A stretch of DNA of 8,837 nucleotides from an uncultured Myxococcales bacterium (lineage in GTDB: Bacteria > Myxococcota_A > Bradymonadia > Bradymonadales > Bradymonadaceae). This document shows, piece by piece, positions 1-7,611 of the stretch (its first letter is position 1; each line of letters starts with the position of its first letter). A program made the translations under genes and the position numbers. The stretch spans positions 1-8,837 of the forward strand of contig CAJXPN010000116.1 in assembly GCA_913058025.1 (NCBI GenBank), given 5' to 3'. Below the pieces are notes generated by a model, which did not search any database, was not told where the DNA came from, and was given only the letters and a program-made list of their open reading frames with translations.

Positions 1-1593
1 GGCATCATCCACGCCGTCGTCCCCGCCGACGAGCTCATGACCGCCGCCCGCGCCTACATCCTCGACGGCGGCTCGTCCACCCAGCCCTGGGACGAGCGCA
101 AGTTCAGGCTCCCCGGCGGCCCCATCCAGTCCCCCAAGGGCTACGAGACCTTCGTCGGCGGCGCGGCCATGCTCCAGCGCGAGACCTGGGGCGTCTACCC
201 GGCCCCCAAGGCCATCATGAACTGCGTCTACCACGGCCTCCAGCTCCCCATCGAGAAGGGCCTGCTCATCGAGGCCCGCGAGTTCACCGCGCTCGCCCAG
301 GGTGACGTCTCCCAGAACATGATCCGCACCCTGTTCTTCGGCATCAACGCCGCGAACAAGCTCGCCACGCGCCCCGAGGGCGTCGACACCCAGTCTTACT
401 CCAAGATCGGCGTCCTCGGCGCCGGCATGATGGGCGCCGGGCTCGCCTACCAGGCCGCGCTGTCCGGCCTCGACGTCGTCCTCATCGACCGTGACCAGGA
501 GGCCGCCGACCGCGGCAAGGCCCACGCCGAGGCCATCGTCGCCAAGCGCGTCTCCCGCGGCCGCTCCACCCAGGAGGCCGCCGACACCCTCCTCGCCCGC
601 ATCACCGCTACCACCGACTACGCACACCTCGACGGCGCCGAGCTCGTCATCGAGGCCGTCTTCGAGGACCGCGCCATCAAGGCCGACGTCACCGCGAAGT
701 CCGAGGCCGTCCTGGGCAACTCCTCGATCTTCGCCTCGAACACCTCCACCCTCCCCATCACCGGGTTGGCCGAGGCGAGCGCGCGCCCCGAGAACTTCAT
801 CGGGCTGCACTTCTTCTCACCCGTCCACAAGATGCCCCTCGTCGAGATCATCGTGGGCGAGAAGACCAGCGACACCACCCTCGCCCGCTCGATGGACCTG
901 GTGAAGCGCATCCGCAAGACCCCCATCGTGGTCAACGACTCGCGCGGCTTCTACACCTCGCGCGTCTTCTCGACCTACGTCCAGGAGGGCATCGCCATGC
1001 TCGGCGAGGGCGTCACCCCCGCGCTCATCGACAACGCCGGCCGCATGGCCGGCATGCCCGTCGGCCCGCTCGCGCTCGCGGACGAGGTCTCGCTCGAGCT
1101 CATGGACCGCATTGGCCGCCAGACCAAGGCCGACCTCGGCGACGACTACGTCTCCCACCCCGCCGAGTCCGTCACCAACACCATGGTCCACGACCTCGAG
1201 CGCATCGGTAAGAAGGTCTCCGCCGGCTTCTACGCCTACCCCGAGGACGGCGCCAAGCACCTGTGGACCGGGCTCGCCGAGGCGTTCCCCGTCGCCGCCG
1301 AGCAGCCCGACGTGAACCACGTCATCGAGAGGCTCCTCCACATCCAGGCGCTCGAGTCCGTGCGCTGCCTCGATGAGAACGTCCTGCGCTCCGCCGGCGA
1401 CGGCGACGTCGGCTCCATCCTCGGCTGGGGCTTCTGTCCCCAGCACGGCGGCGTCTTCTCCTACATCGACACCGTCGGCGTCCGCGCCTTCGTCCAGCAG
1501 TGCGACGCGCTCGCTCAGGCTCACGGCGAGCGCTTCTCGCCGCCGCAGATGCTGCGCGACATGGCCGAGAAGGGCGAGTCCTTCCACGGCTGA
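1..1593 (+). CDS. 3-hydroxyacyl-CoA dehydrogenase / enoyl-CoA hydratase multifunctional protein (FadB/FadJ type), 5' end missing
   Basis: This is the C-terminal 530 residues of a beta-oxidation multifunctional enzyme. The whole protein would hydrate enoyl-CoA and oxidise 3-hydroxyacyl-CoA with NAD in the cytoplasm. The reading frame is open from base 1, and its first ~22 residues (GIIHAVVPADEL and on) resemble the end of a crotonase domain, so the ATG at 37 is internal and the true start lies off the window. Residues below count from base 1. A linker is followed by the Rossmann domain with GAGMMG at about 140-145. The dehydrogenase signature LHFFSPVHKMPLVEI contains the expected catalytic His270 and Glu282. 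The first C-terminal dehydrogenase domain covers about 315-415 and a second about 443-525, with GWGFCPQHGGVFSYID matching the family's G-x-GFP-x-x-x-GG motif. Codons end almost always in C or G. FadB and FadJ cannot be told apart without the hydratase half and the neighbouring genes, so no symbol is given. The family call is firm. Confidence 0.93.
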   Translation, partial: GIIHAVVPADELMTAARAYILDGGSSTQPWDERKFRLPGGPIQSPKGYETFVGGAAMLQRETWGVYPAPKAIMNCVYHGLQLPIEKGLLIEAREFTALAQGDVSQNMIRTLFFGINAANKLATRPEGVDTQSYSKIGVLGAGMMGAGLAYQAALSGLDVVLIDRDQEAADRGKAHAEAIVAKRVSRGRSTQEAADTLLARITATTDYAHLDGAELVIEAVFEDRAIKADVTAKSEAVLGNSSIFASNTSTLPITGLAEASARPENFIGLHFFSPVHKMPLVEIIVGEKTSDTTLARSMDLVKRIRKTPIVVNDSRGFYTSRVFSTYVQEGIAMLGEGVTPALIDNAGRMAGMPVGPLALADEVSLELMDRIGRQTKADLGDDYVSHPAESVTNTMVHDLERIGKKVSAGFYAYPEDGAKHLWTGLAEAFPVAAEQPDVNHVIERLLHIQALESVRCLDENVLRSAGDGDVGSILGWGFCPQHGGVFSYIDTVGVRAFVQQCDALAQAHGERFSPPQMLRDMAEKGESFHG

Positions 1594-1616
1594 TTCAGCA
1601 GCCGAATCAATCAGAT

Positions 1617-1652
1617 AGGGCGCGTCTTCCAGAAAGAAGACGCGCCCTTTTT
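1617..1652 (+). terminator. Intrinsic terminator after the fatty-acid oxidation gene
   Basis: A perfect 12-bp GC-rich stem (GGGCGCGTCTTC at 1618-1629 with its complement at 1636-1647) closes a 6-base loop and is followed at once by TTTTT at 1648-1652. An A-T pair at 1617/1648 can extend it. It starts 24 bases after the stop codon. The gene on the other strand ends at 1674, so the hairpin may also slow transcripts arriving from the right. On that strand the stem is followed only by a mixed T-rich stretch, so termination there would be weaker. Confidence 0.92.
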
Positions 1653-1673
1653 CGTTCCAGGCGCCCGGTCGAC

Positions 1674-4562
1674 TCAGGGGCAGACCGGGTCCGACCTCTT
1701 GTTCAACTGCGCGATTCCCCAGCAGATCACGCGCCCGTCCTGGCGCGTGCCGCACATGTGCGACAGGTTGCCGTCGATGTTCTCGAAGCGCCCCGGCGGC
1801 GGGTTCGTCGTCCCCGCGAGGTTCAGGCCCCAGCACGTCAACGTGTCGTCCGTCCGTATCGCGCACGTGAACGCGCTCCCTCCCACGACGTCCCTGTAGC
1901 TCCCGGTCGTGGGCGCGTCGGTCTGGCCGAAGCTGTTCAGGCCCCAACACTCCAGCGACGCGTCCGTGCGCACGCCGCACATGTAGTCCCCGCCTCGGCC
2001 GAGGCTGCTGAACGTGCCCAACGGCGGCGTCGCCTTGTCCGAGATGTTCGACCCCCAGCAGGTGATCTCGCTCGTCGCGGTCTCGATGCCACAGCAGAAC
2101 CCGTTCCCACACGCCGCGTCCGTGAACGTCATCGCGGGCGGGGTCGTCTCACCGTTCGTCGAGTCGCCCCAACACGTCGCGGAGCCGTTGACGTCGAGCG
2201 CGCAGGCGTGCTTCACGCCGAGCGCCAGCTTCGCGAACGGTCCAGGCGGAGGATCACGCTCACCGAGTTCGTTGGACCCGAAGCACGTGATCTCACCGGA
2301 TGGCTCGAACCCACACCCGAAGTCGTCACCGCCCCCGCCGCTCAGGTAGCGGACGTCGTTCTTGGGCGCGCGGACGTCTTCGGGGAACCCCGCGAGGAAC
2401 CTCGTCCCCCAGCAATGCGTCTCGCCGGTCGAGCCGATGATGCACGACCCCTCCGTCCAGGTGAACACCTGGATGGGCGGCGTCGCACGCTCGTCGGCCG
2501 TGTCACCCCAGCAGATCGCGTGCCCGCACCCCTGGAGCGCGCACGCGTGACGTCTCCCGACGCCGAGCCGGTTGAACGCTGCGAACGTGGACTGCACCTG
2601 TGAAGAGCCCTGTCCGGCGTCGTCCTTACCCCAACAGGTGACGTCACCGCCGACCTGGAGCGCGCACGAGAAGTCCTCGCCAGAACCCATGGCGGCGAAG
2701 TTGGTGGTGGTGGGCGCGCCGGAGACCTGAGACTCGGAGTCGTCGCCCCAGCACATGATCGCGCCGCTGGCCTCGAGCGCGCAGGTGTGGCGCACGCCGG
2801 ACGCCACGAAGCCGAAGGAGCCCGACGGCGCGCTGGACTGACCCGACGCGTCCGAGCCCCAACACGACACCGCGCCGCCGACCTCCACGCCACACGTGTG
2901 CGCGCCTCCGGCGCTGACCTGCCTGAACGATCCGCCGGCCGGGGGCGTCGCGCGGCCGTCGGCGTTGTCACCCCAGCACGTCACCGCGCCAGCGGCGTCG
3001 ACGGCGCACGCGTGCGCGTCGCCTGCCGTGAGCGTCACGAACCCCGCCCCGGCCGGCGCGCCCGAGACCTGACCGCTTGCGTCCTCTCCCCAGCACCGCA
3101 CCTGCCCAGCGGTGAGACCGCACGAGAACCTGTCCCCCGACGCGATCTCGTCGTACGCGCCCGCGGCCACGTTGAGCTGGCCCGACGTGTTGCTTCCCCA
3201 ACAGACCACCGCGCCGTCGGTTGCGGAGATCTGGCACGTGTGGTCGGTCCCCGCAGAGAACTTGACGAGGTCGAAGCACGAGGTCGTGATCTCACTGCAG
3301 TTCGCGCCGCACTGGACCTGCCCCGCGTCGAAGCCCGCGTCGGTGCACGTGGTGCTCGTCACCGCGCCGTCGCACTGCTCGCCGCCGCCGGTCTGGATGA
3401 CGCCGTCCCCGCAGAAGCCAGTCACAGCTCCAGGAACGAGGGCACACCGAGCGTCGCAGACGGTGCAGCTCATCTCACCGTAGGCGCAGTCGGTCTGGGG
3501 GGCTCCGCCGTGGTCGCACTGCTCGCCGTCGGCGGCCTGCTCGACGCCGTCGCCGCAGAAGCCGGTCACGGCGCCGTCGACGAACTGGCAGGCGTCCCCA
3601 CAGCGCATGCAGGATTCTTCACCGTAGGCGCAGTCCAGATTGGGCTCGGCACCCGAGTCGCACGCCTCGCCCTGGTCTGCCTGCTCGACGCCGTCGCCGC
3701 AGAAGCTGGTGACGCCTGGTCCGTTCGTGCAGTCGTTCTGGCAGACCGTGCAGCTCGCCTCGCCATAGGCACAGTTCAAGTTGGGTGTCTCACCAGGGTC
3801 GCACTCCTCATCGTCGGCCTGGACCTGCCCGTCGCCGCAGTTGCCCACACGTATGCCGGGGACCTCCTCGCACTCGGTCGAGCAGACGGTGCAGCTGGCC
3901 ACGCCGTAGTCGCACTCCTGGCTCGGGTCCTCCCCGCCATCGCAGGCCTCGTCGTCGACTTGCACGAGGCCGTCTCCGCAGAAGTCCCCCGGCACGCCCT
4001 GGGCGAGCTCGCACGTCGACGTGCACACCTCGCATGTGTCTGTTCCGTATGGGCATTTGGCGTCCTCGCCTTCGCCAGCGTCGCAGGCCTCGGCGCCGTC
4101 GCGCACGAGGTTTCCGCAGTTGCCGTCGAGGACGACGAACTCGACCTGGGGCAGGACCTGGTTGGCCATCGAGGGGTCCGGGGATGTGCTCGAGCCGAAC
4201 TTGAGGAAGACCGTGGCGTCACCGTCGCGCGTGAGGTCGTCGACGCCGATGAGCTCCACGGTCACCGGCGTCTGCCAGGTGTCGGGCTCGAAGACCACCG
4301 CGTCGGTCGAGAGCTCGGCCTGGTTGGGCGGCGAGAGCGTGAGCGGGATGCGCACCTGGGCGCTTGGCGCGCGCTTCAGGCGCACCTCCACCGTCGCCCG
4401 CTGGCCGTCCTCGGCGCACACTCCCTCCGCCTCGTCTCGCTCGAGCGCCGACTCCGGGATCACCTGGATGTTCGGCTCTTCTCCGCATCCGCCAAGCAGC
4501 GCGAGCGCCGCCGTGACCAGGAGTGAAGCCCTATGTGTTCGCATCAATGTCGTCACCATCAT
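1674..4562 (-). CDS. RCC1-repeat, cysteine-rich repeat lipoprotein, tandem copy A
   Basis: This is a predicted envelope lipoprotein of unknown function, 962 residues from the longest ATG start. The signal peptide is short and basic, then hydrophobic, with lipobox LGGC (Cys26). The residue after the Cys is Gly, not the Asp that retains lipoproteins in the inner membrane, so outer-membrane sorting is plausible. Residues ~55-147 look like a Calx-beta-like sandwich (GVDDLTRDGD). Six repeats begin at Cys149, 195, 242, 288, 336 and 384. Most have the form CGDG-x-x-Q...CD...C-x-YG-x-x-x-C-x-x-C-x(3)-C, with six cysteines each, like the myxobacterial cysteine-rich repeat family. Residues ~432-950 hold 14 RCC1-like units of ~37 residues, each with a C-x(9-12)-C-[WF]-G pair, enough for two seven-bladed propellers. 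The protein ends DPVCP. No Shine-Dalgarno was found. ATGs at 4562, 4559 and 4544 are all possible, and the last gives the most typical signal peptide (MRTHRASLL). Only 30 bases separate it from copy B upstream, so co-transcription is likely. Family call firm; role unknown. Confidence 0.9.
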   Translation of the reverse strand: MMVTTLMRTHRASLLVTAALALLGGCGEEPNIQVIPESALERDEAEGVCAEDGQRATVEVRLKRAPSAQVRIPLTLSPPNQAELSTDAVVFEPDTWQTPVTVELIGVDDLTRDGDATVFLKFGSSTSPDPSMANQVLPQVEFVVLDGNCGNLVRDGAEACDAGEGEDAKCPYGTDTCEVCTSTCELAQGVPGDFCGDGLVQVDDEACDGGEDPSQECDYGVASCTVCSTECEEVPGIRVGNCGDGQVQADDEECDPGETPNLNCAYGEASCTVCQNDCTNGPGVTSFCGDGVEQADQGEACDSGAEPNLDCAYGEESCMRCGDACQFVDGAVTGFCGDGVEQAADGEQCDHGGAPQTDCAYGEMSCTVCDARCALVPGAVTGFCGDGVIQTGGGEQCDGAVTSTTCTDAGFDAGQVQCGANCSEITTSCFDLVKFSAGTDHTCQISATDGAVVCWGSNTSGQLNVAAGAYDEIASGDRFSCGLTAGQVRCWGEDASGQVSGAPAGAGFVTLTAGDAHACAVDAAGAVTCWGDNADGRATPPAGGSFRQVSAGGAHTCGVEVGGAVSCWGSDASGQSSAPSGSFGFVASGVRHTCALEASGAIMCWGDDSESQVSGAPTTTNFAAMGSGEDFSCALQVGGDVTCWGKDDAGQGSSQVQSTFAAFNRLGVGRRHACALQGCGHAICWGDTADERATPPIQVFTWTEGSCIIGSTGETHCWGTRFLAGFPEDVRAPKNDVRYLSGGGGDDFGCGFEPSGEITCFGSNELGERDPPPGPFAKLALGVKHACALDVNGSATCWGDSTNGETTPPAMTFTDAACGNGFCCGIETATSEITCWGSNISDKATPPLGTFSSLGRGGDYMCGVRTDASLECWGLNSFGQTDAPTTGSYRDVVGGSAFTCAIRTDDTLTCWGLNLAGTTNPPPGRFENIDGNLSHMCGTRQDGRVICWGIAQLNKRSDPVCP
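2683..4397. repeat. Long exact direct repeat, unit 1 (inside copy A)
   Basis: This 1,715-bp block matches 5599-7313 at a constant offset of 2,916 bases. Reading-frame products in several frames on both strands are the same in the two blocks, and the lines compared by eye were identical, including synonymous positions. The left edge is sharp: mismatches at 2682 and 2679 (silent) lead into heavy divergence. The right edge is softer: single changes begin at 4398 and build up through the signal-peptide codons. Confidence 0.93.
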
Positions 4563-4592
4563 CGCAGTCCGGTGGTCATTCGAGGTCGTGAG

Positions 4593-7481
4593 TCACGGGC
4601 AGACAGGATCCGCGCGAGGGCTGGACGGGGGCGACCCCCAACACACCACTTCGCCATCCTCTCGGGTGCCGCAAGTGCTCTGTCGGTTGGAGTCGATGTT
4701 CCTGAAGCGACCCGGCGGCGGGCTCGCCCAACCCGAGAAGTTCAAGCCCCAGCACGCGAGCGTGTCGTCGGCCTGGATGGCACATGTGAACGAGCTACCC
4801 GCCGAGACGTCCTTGTAGGACCCAGGGGGGACGTCGGTCTGGCCGAAGCTGTTCAGACCCCAACACTCGAGGTCACCGTTCGAGCGGATCGCGCACGCGT
4901 GGTTCCCGCTCGAGTTGACCCGCGTGAACGTGCCACTGGGAGCGTTCATTTGGCCCGAGTCGTTGTTGCCCCAGCAGTTGAGCGCGCCGGTGGCCGATTC
5001 GACCCCACAGCAGAACGAGTCCCCGCAGCCGAGCGCGGAGAGGGCCACTGGAGGTGGTGTCGTGGCGTTGTCGGTGGCGTCGCCCCAACACGTCGCCATG
5101 CCCGCCGCGTCGAGCGCGCACCCGTGGTTTGTACCCAGCGCGAGCTTGGAGAACGTCCCCGGGGGCGGGTCACGCTCTCCCAGGGAGTTGAGGCCAAAGC
5201 ATGAGATCTGACCCGAAGCCAATATCCCACAACCGTGCGTGCTCCCTGCCTCTCCCGTCAGGTAGCGGACGTCGTTCATGGGTGACCCGACGCTGATCGG
5301 GAACGGATCGAGGAACCGACGGCCCCAGCAGTGGGTCTCGCCGGTCGAGCCGATGATGCACGATCCCTCGTTCCACACGAACGTCTGAACCGGCGGTGAC
5401 GCGCGGTCGTCGGCCATGTCACCCCAACAGACCGCGTGCCCGCAGCCCTGGGCCGCGCACGCGTGACGTCTGCCGACCGCGAGGTCGTAGTACGGTGAGG
5501 CCGGAGGTCGAGCCCTCGAAGAGCCCTGGCCTGCGTCGTCTTTCCCCCAACACGTGACGTCTCCAGCGATCCCGAGCGCGCACGAGAAGTCCTCACCGGA
5601 ACCCATGGCGGCGAAGTTGGTGGTGGTGGGCGCGCCGGAGACCTGAGACTCGGAGTCGTCGCCCCAGCACATGATCGCGCCGCTGGCCTCGAGCGCGCAG
5701 GTGTGGCGCACGCCGGACGCCACGAAGCCGAAGGAGCCCGACGGCGCGCTGGACTGACCCGACGCGTCCGAGCCCCAACACGACACCGCGCCGCCGACCT
5801 CCACGCCACACGTGTGCGCGCCTCCGGCGCTGACCTGCCTGAACGATCCGCCGGCCGGGGGCGTCGCGCGGCCGTCGGCGTTGTCACCCCAGCACGTCAC
5901 CGCGCCAGCGGCGTCGACGGCGCACGCGTGCGCGTCGCCTGCCGTGAGCGTCACGAACCCCGCCCCGGCCGGCGCGCCCGAGACCTGACCGCTTGCGTCC
6001 TCTCCCCAGCACCGCACCTGCCCAGCGGTGAGACCGCACGAGAACCTGTCCCCCGACGCGATCTCGTCGTACGCGCCCGCGGCCACGTTGAGCTGGCCCG
6101 ACGTGTTGCTTCCCCAACAGACCACCGCGCCGTCGGTTGCGGAGATCTGGCACGTGTGGTCGGTCCCCGCAGAGAACTTGACGAGGTCGAAGCACGAGGT
6201 CGTGATCTCACTGCAGTTCGCGCCGCACTGGACCTGCCCCGCGTCGAAGCCCGCGTCGGTGCACGTGGTGCTCGTCACCGCGCCGTCGCACTGCTCGCCG
6301 CCGCCGGTCTGGATGACGCCGTCCCCGCAGAAGCCAGTCACAGCTCCAGGAACGAGGGCACACCGAGCGTCGCAGACGGTGCAGCTCATCTCACCGTAGG
6401 CGCAGTCGGTCTGGGGGGCTCCGCCGTGGTCGCACTGCTCGCCGTCGGCGGCCTGCTCGACGCCGTCGCCGCAGAAGCCGGTCACGGCGCCGTCGACGAA
6501 CTGGCAGGCGTCCCCACAGCGCATGCAGGATTCTTCACCGTAGGCGCAGTCCAGATTGGGCTCGGCACCCGAGTCGCACGCCTCGCCCTGGTCTGCCTGC
6601 TCGACGCCGTCGCCGCAGAAGCTGGTGACGCCTGGTCCGTTCGTGCAGTCGTTCTGGCAGACCGTGCAGCTCGCCTCGCCATAGGCACAGTTCAAGTTGG
6701 GTGTCTCACCAGGGTCGCACTCCTCATCGTCGGCCTGGACCTGCCCGTCGCCGCAGTTGCCCACACGTATGCCGGGGACCTCCTCGCACTCGGTCGAGCA
6801 GACGGTGCAGCTGGCCACGCCGTAGTCGCACTCCTGGCTCGGGTCCTCCCCGCCATCGCAGGCCTCGTCGTCGACTTGCACGAGGCCGTCTCCGCAGAAG
6901 TCCCCCGGCACGCCCTGGGCGAGCTCGCACGTCGACGTGCACACCTCGCATGTGTCTGTTCCGTATGGGCATTTGGCGTCCTCGCCTTCGCCAGCGTCGC
7001 AGGCCTCGGCGCCGTCGCGCACGAGGTTTCCGCAGTTGCCGTCGAGGACGACGAACTCGACCTGGGGCAGGACCTGGTTGGCCATCGAGGGGTCCGGGGA
7101 TGTGCTCGAGCCGAACTTGAGGAAGACCGTGGCGTCACCGTCGCGCGTGAGGTCGTCGACGCCGATGAGCTCCACGGTCACCGGCGTCTGCCAGGTGTCG
7201 GGCTCGAAGACCACCGCGTCGGTCGAGAGCTCGGCCTGGTTGGGCGGCGAGAGCGTGAGCGGGATGCGCACCTGGGCGCTTGGCGCGCGCTTCAGGCGCA
7301 CCTCCACCGTCGCACGCTGGCCGTCCTCGCCGCACACTCCTTCCGCCTCGTCTCGCTCCAGCGCCGACTCCGGGATCACCTGGATGTTCGGCTCTTCTCC
7401 GCATCCGACAAGCAGCGCGAACGCGGCCGTGACAAGGAGAGAGGCCTGCGTTCGTTTCGATGATTTTATCATGCGATTCAC
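4593..7481 (-). CDS. RCC1-repeat, cysteine-rich repeat lipoprotein, tandem copy B
   Basis: This paralogue has the same domain order as copy A and is also 962 residues in its longest reading, which starts at a GTG (7479-7481). An ATG three codons in (7470-7472) gives MIKSSKRTQASLL and is equally plausible, since neither start has a clear Shine-Dalgarno. The lipobox is LVGC (Cys27), followed by Gly-Glu-Glu as in copy A. Residues 52-636 are identical to residues 51-635 of copy A. This span covers the sandwich domain, all six cysteine-rich repeats and five and a half RCC1-like units. From residue 637 the two proteins drop to roughly 60-65% identity by eye, though every paired cysteine, the spacing and the DPVCP end are kept. 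The signal peptides also differ. It lies 130 bases downstream of the M23 peptidase gene on the same strand, with an AT-rich possible -10 element in the gap. A surface binding or adhesion role is a guess from architecture only. Confidence 0.9.
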   Translation of the reverse strand: MNRMIKSSKRTQASLLVTAAFALLVGCGEEPNIQVIPESALERDEAEGVCGEDGQRATVEVRLKRAPSAQVRIPLTLSPPNQAELSTDAVVFEPDTWQTPVTVELIGVDDLTRDGDATVFLKFGSSTSPDPSMANQVLPQVEFVVLDGNCGNLVRDGAEACDAGEGEDAKCPYGTDTCEVCTSTCELAQGVPGDFCGDGLVQVDDEACDGGEDPSQECDYGVASCTVCSTECEEVPGIRVGNCGDGQVQADDEECDPGETPNLNCAYGEASCTVCQNDCTNGPGVTSFCGDGVEQADQGEACDSGAEPNLDCAYGEESCMRCGDACQFVDGAVTGFCGDGVEQAADGEQCDHGGAPQTDCAYGEMSCTVCDARCALVPGAVTGFCGDGVIQTGGGEQCDGAVTSTTCTDAGFDAGQVQCGANCSEITTSCFDLVKFSAGTDHTCQISATDGAVVCWGSNTSGQLNVAAGAYDEIASGDRFSCGLTAGQVRCWGEDASGQVSGAPAGAGFVTLTAGDAHACAVDAAGAVTCWGDNADGRATPPAGGSFRQVSAGGAHTCGVEVGGAVSCWGSDASGQSSAPSGSFGFVASGVRHTCALEASGAIMCWGDDSESQVSGAPTTTNFAAMGSGEDFSCALGIAGDVTCWGKDDAGQGSSRARPPASPYYDLAVGRRHACAAQGCGHAVCWGDMADDRASPPVQTFVWNEGSCIIGSTGETHCWGRRFLDPFPISVGSPMNDVRYLTGEAGSTHGCGILASGQISCFGLNSLGERDPPPGTFSKLALGTNHGCALDAAGMATCWGDATDNATTPPPVALSALGCGDSFCCGVESATGALNCWGNNDSGQMNAPSGTFTRVNSSGNHACAIRSNGDLECWGLNSFGQTDVPPGSYKDVSAGSSFTCAIQADDTLACWGLNFSGWASPPPGRFRNIDSNRQSTCGTREDGEVVCWGSPPSSPRADPVCP
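5599..7313. repeat. Long exact direct repeat, unit 2 (inside copy B)
   Basis: This is the second unit of the 1,715-bp direct repeat and lies in copy B. About 1.2 kb of non-identical sequence (4398-5598) separates it from unit 1: the start of copy A, the 30-base gap and the diverged 3' third of copy B. Identity at silent sites means the units were copied very recently, were kept alike by gene conversion, or were merged by the assembler. Confidence 0.93.
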
Positions 7482-7505
7482 GTGATGTGTGGGGCTGCTC
7501 GCGCC

Positions 7506-7511
7506 ATATTA
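7506..7511 (-). promoter_or_regulatory. Possible -10 element upstream of copy B
   Basis: On the minus strand TAATAT sits 24 bases before the GTG start of copy B and 33 bases before the ATG, in a short AT-rich stretch that stands out in this GC-rich DNA. No convincing -35 hexamer lies 16-18 bases upstream (GGGTGT at 17), so this is only a candidate. The rest of the 130-base gap 7482-7611 shows no terminator or other recognisable site. Confidence 0.25.
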
Positions 7512-7611
7512 CACACATACCGTCACGAACACCCGATCTTTGGAACCGTTCGGTCACATGCGACGACGCGCAGGTAGTCCCCGAATTCGCTGCCGAAACA
7601 GGCTCTCCTCA

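Noticed and set aside
37..1593. Start of the fatty-acid oxidation gene at the ATG at 37
   Set aside because: The frame is open upstream to base 1 and the preceding codons (GIIHAVVPADEL) continue the crotonase domain, so this Met is internal.
817..2112. Minus-strand open frame of 431 codons crossing the terminator region
   Set aside because: It overlaps both the fatty-acid oxidation gene and copy A in other frames, spans the terminator hairpin, and its product is low complexity without motifs.
2787..4526. Plus-strand open frame of 579 codons (and its twin at 5703-7463, 586 codons)
   Set aside because: They lie antisense to the lipoprotein genes within the exact repeat. The products are rich in Arg, Ala, Val and His with no recognisable domain, as expected from high-GC DNA that lacks stops on the opposite strand. 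The minus-strand frames have a lipobox and regular repeats.
2683..7313. Long direct repeats as a CRISPR array or insertion sequence pair
   Set aside because: The units are kilobase-scale, lie in frame within paralogous genes, and have no inverted ends, transposase or regular short spacers.
1674..7481. Diversity-generating retroelement explaining the variable 3' ends
   Set aside because: There is no reverse transcriptase gene or template repeat in the window. The differences include indels and broad divergence over about 1 kb, not A-specific changes in a short C-terminal patch.
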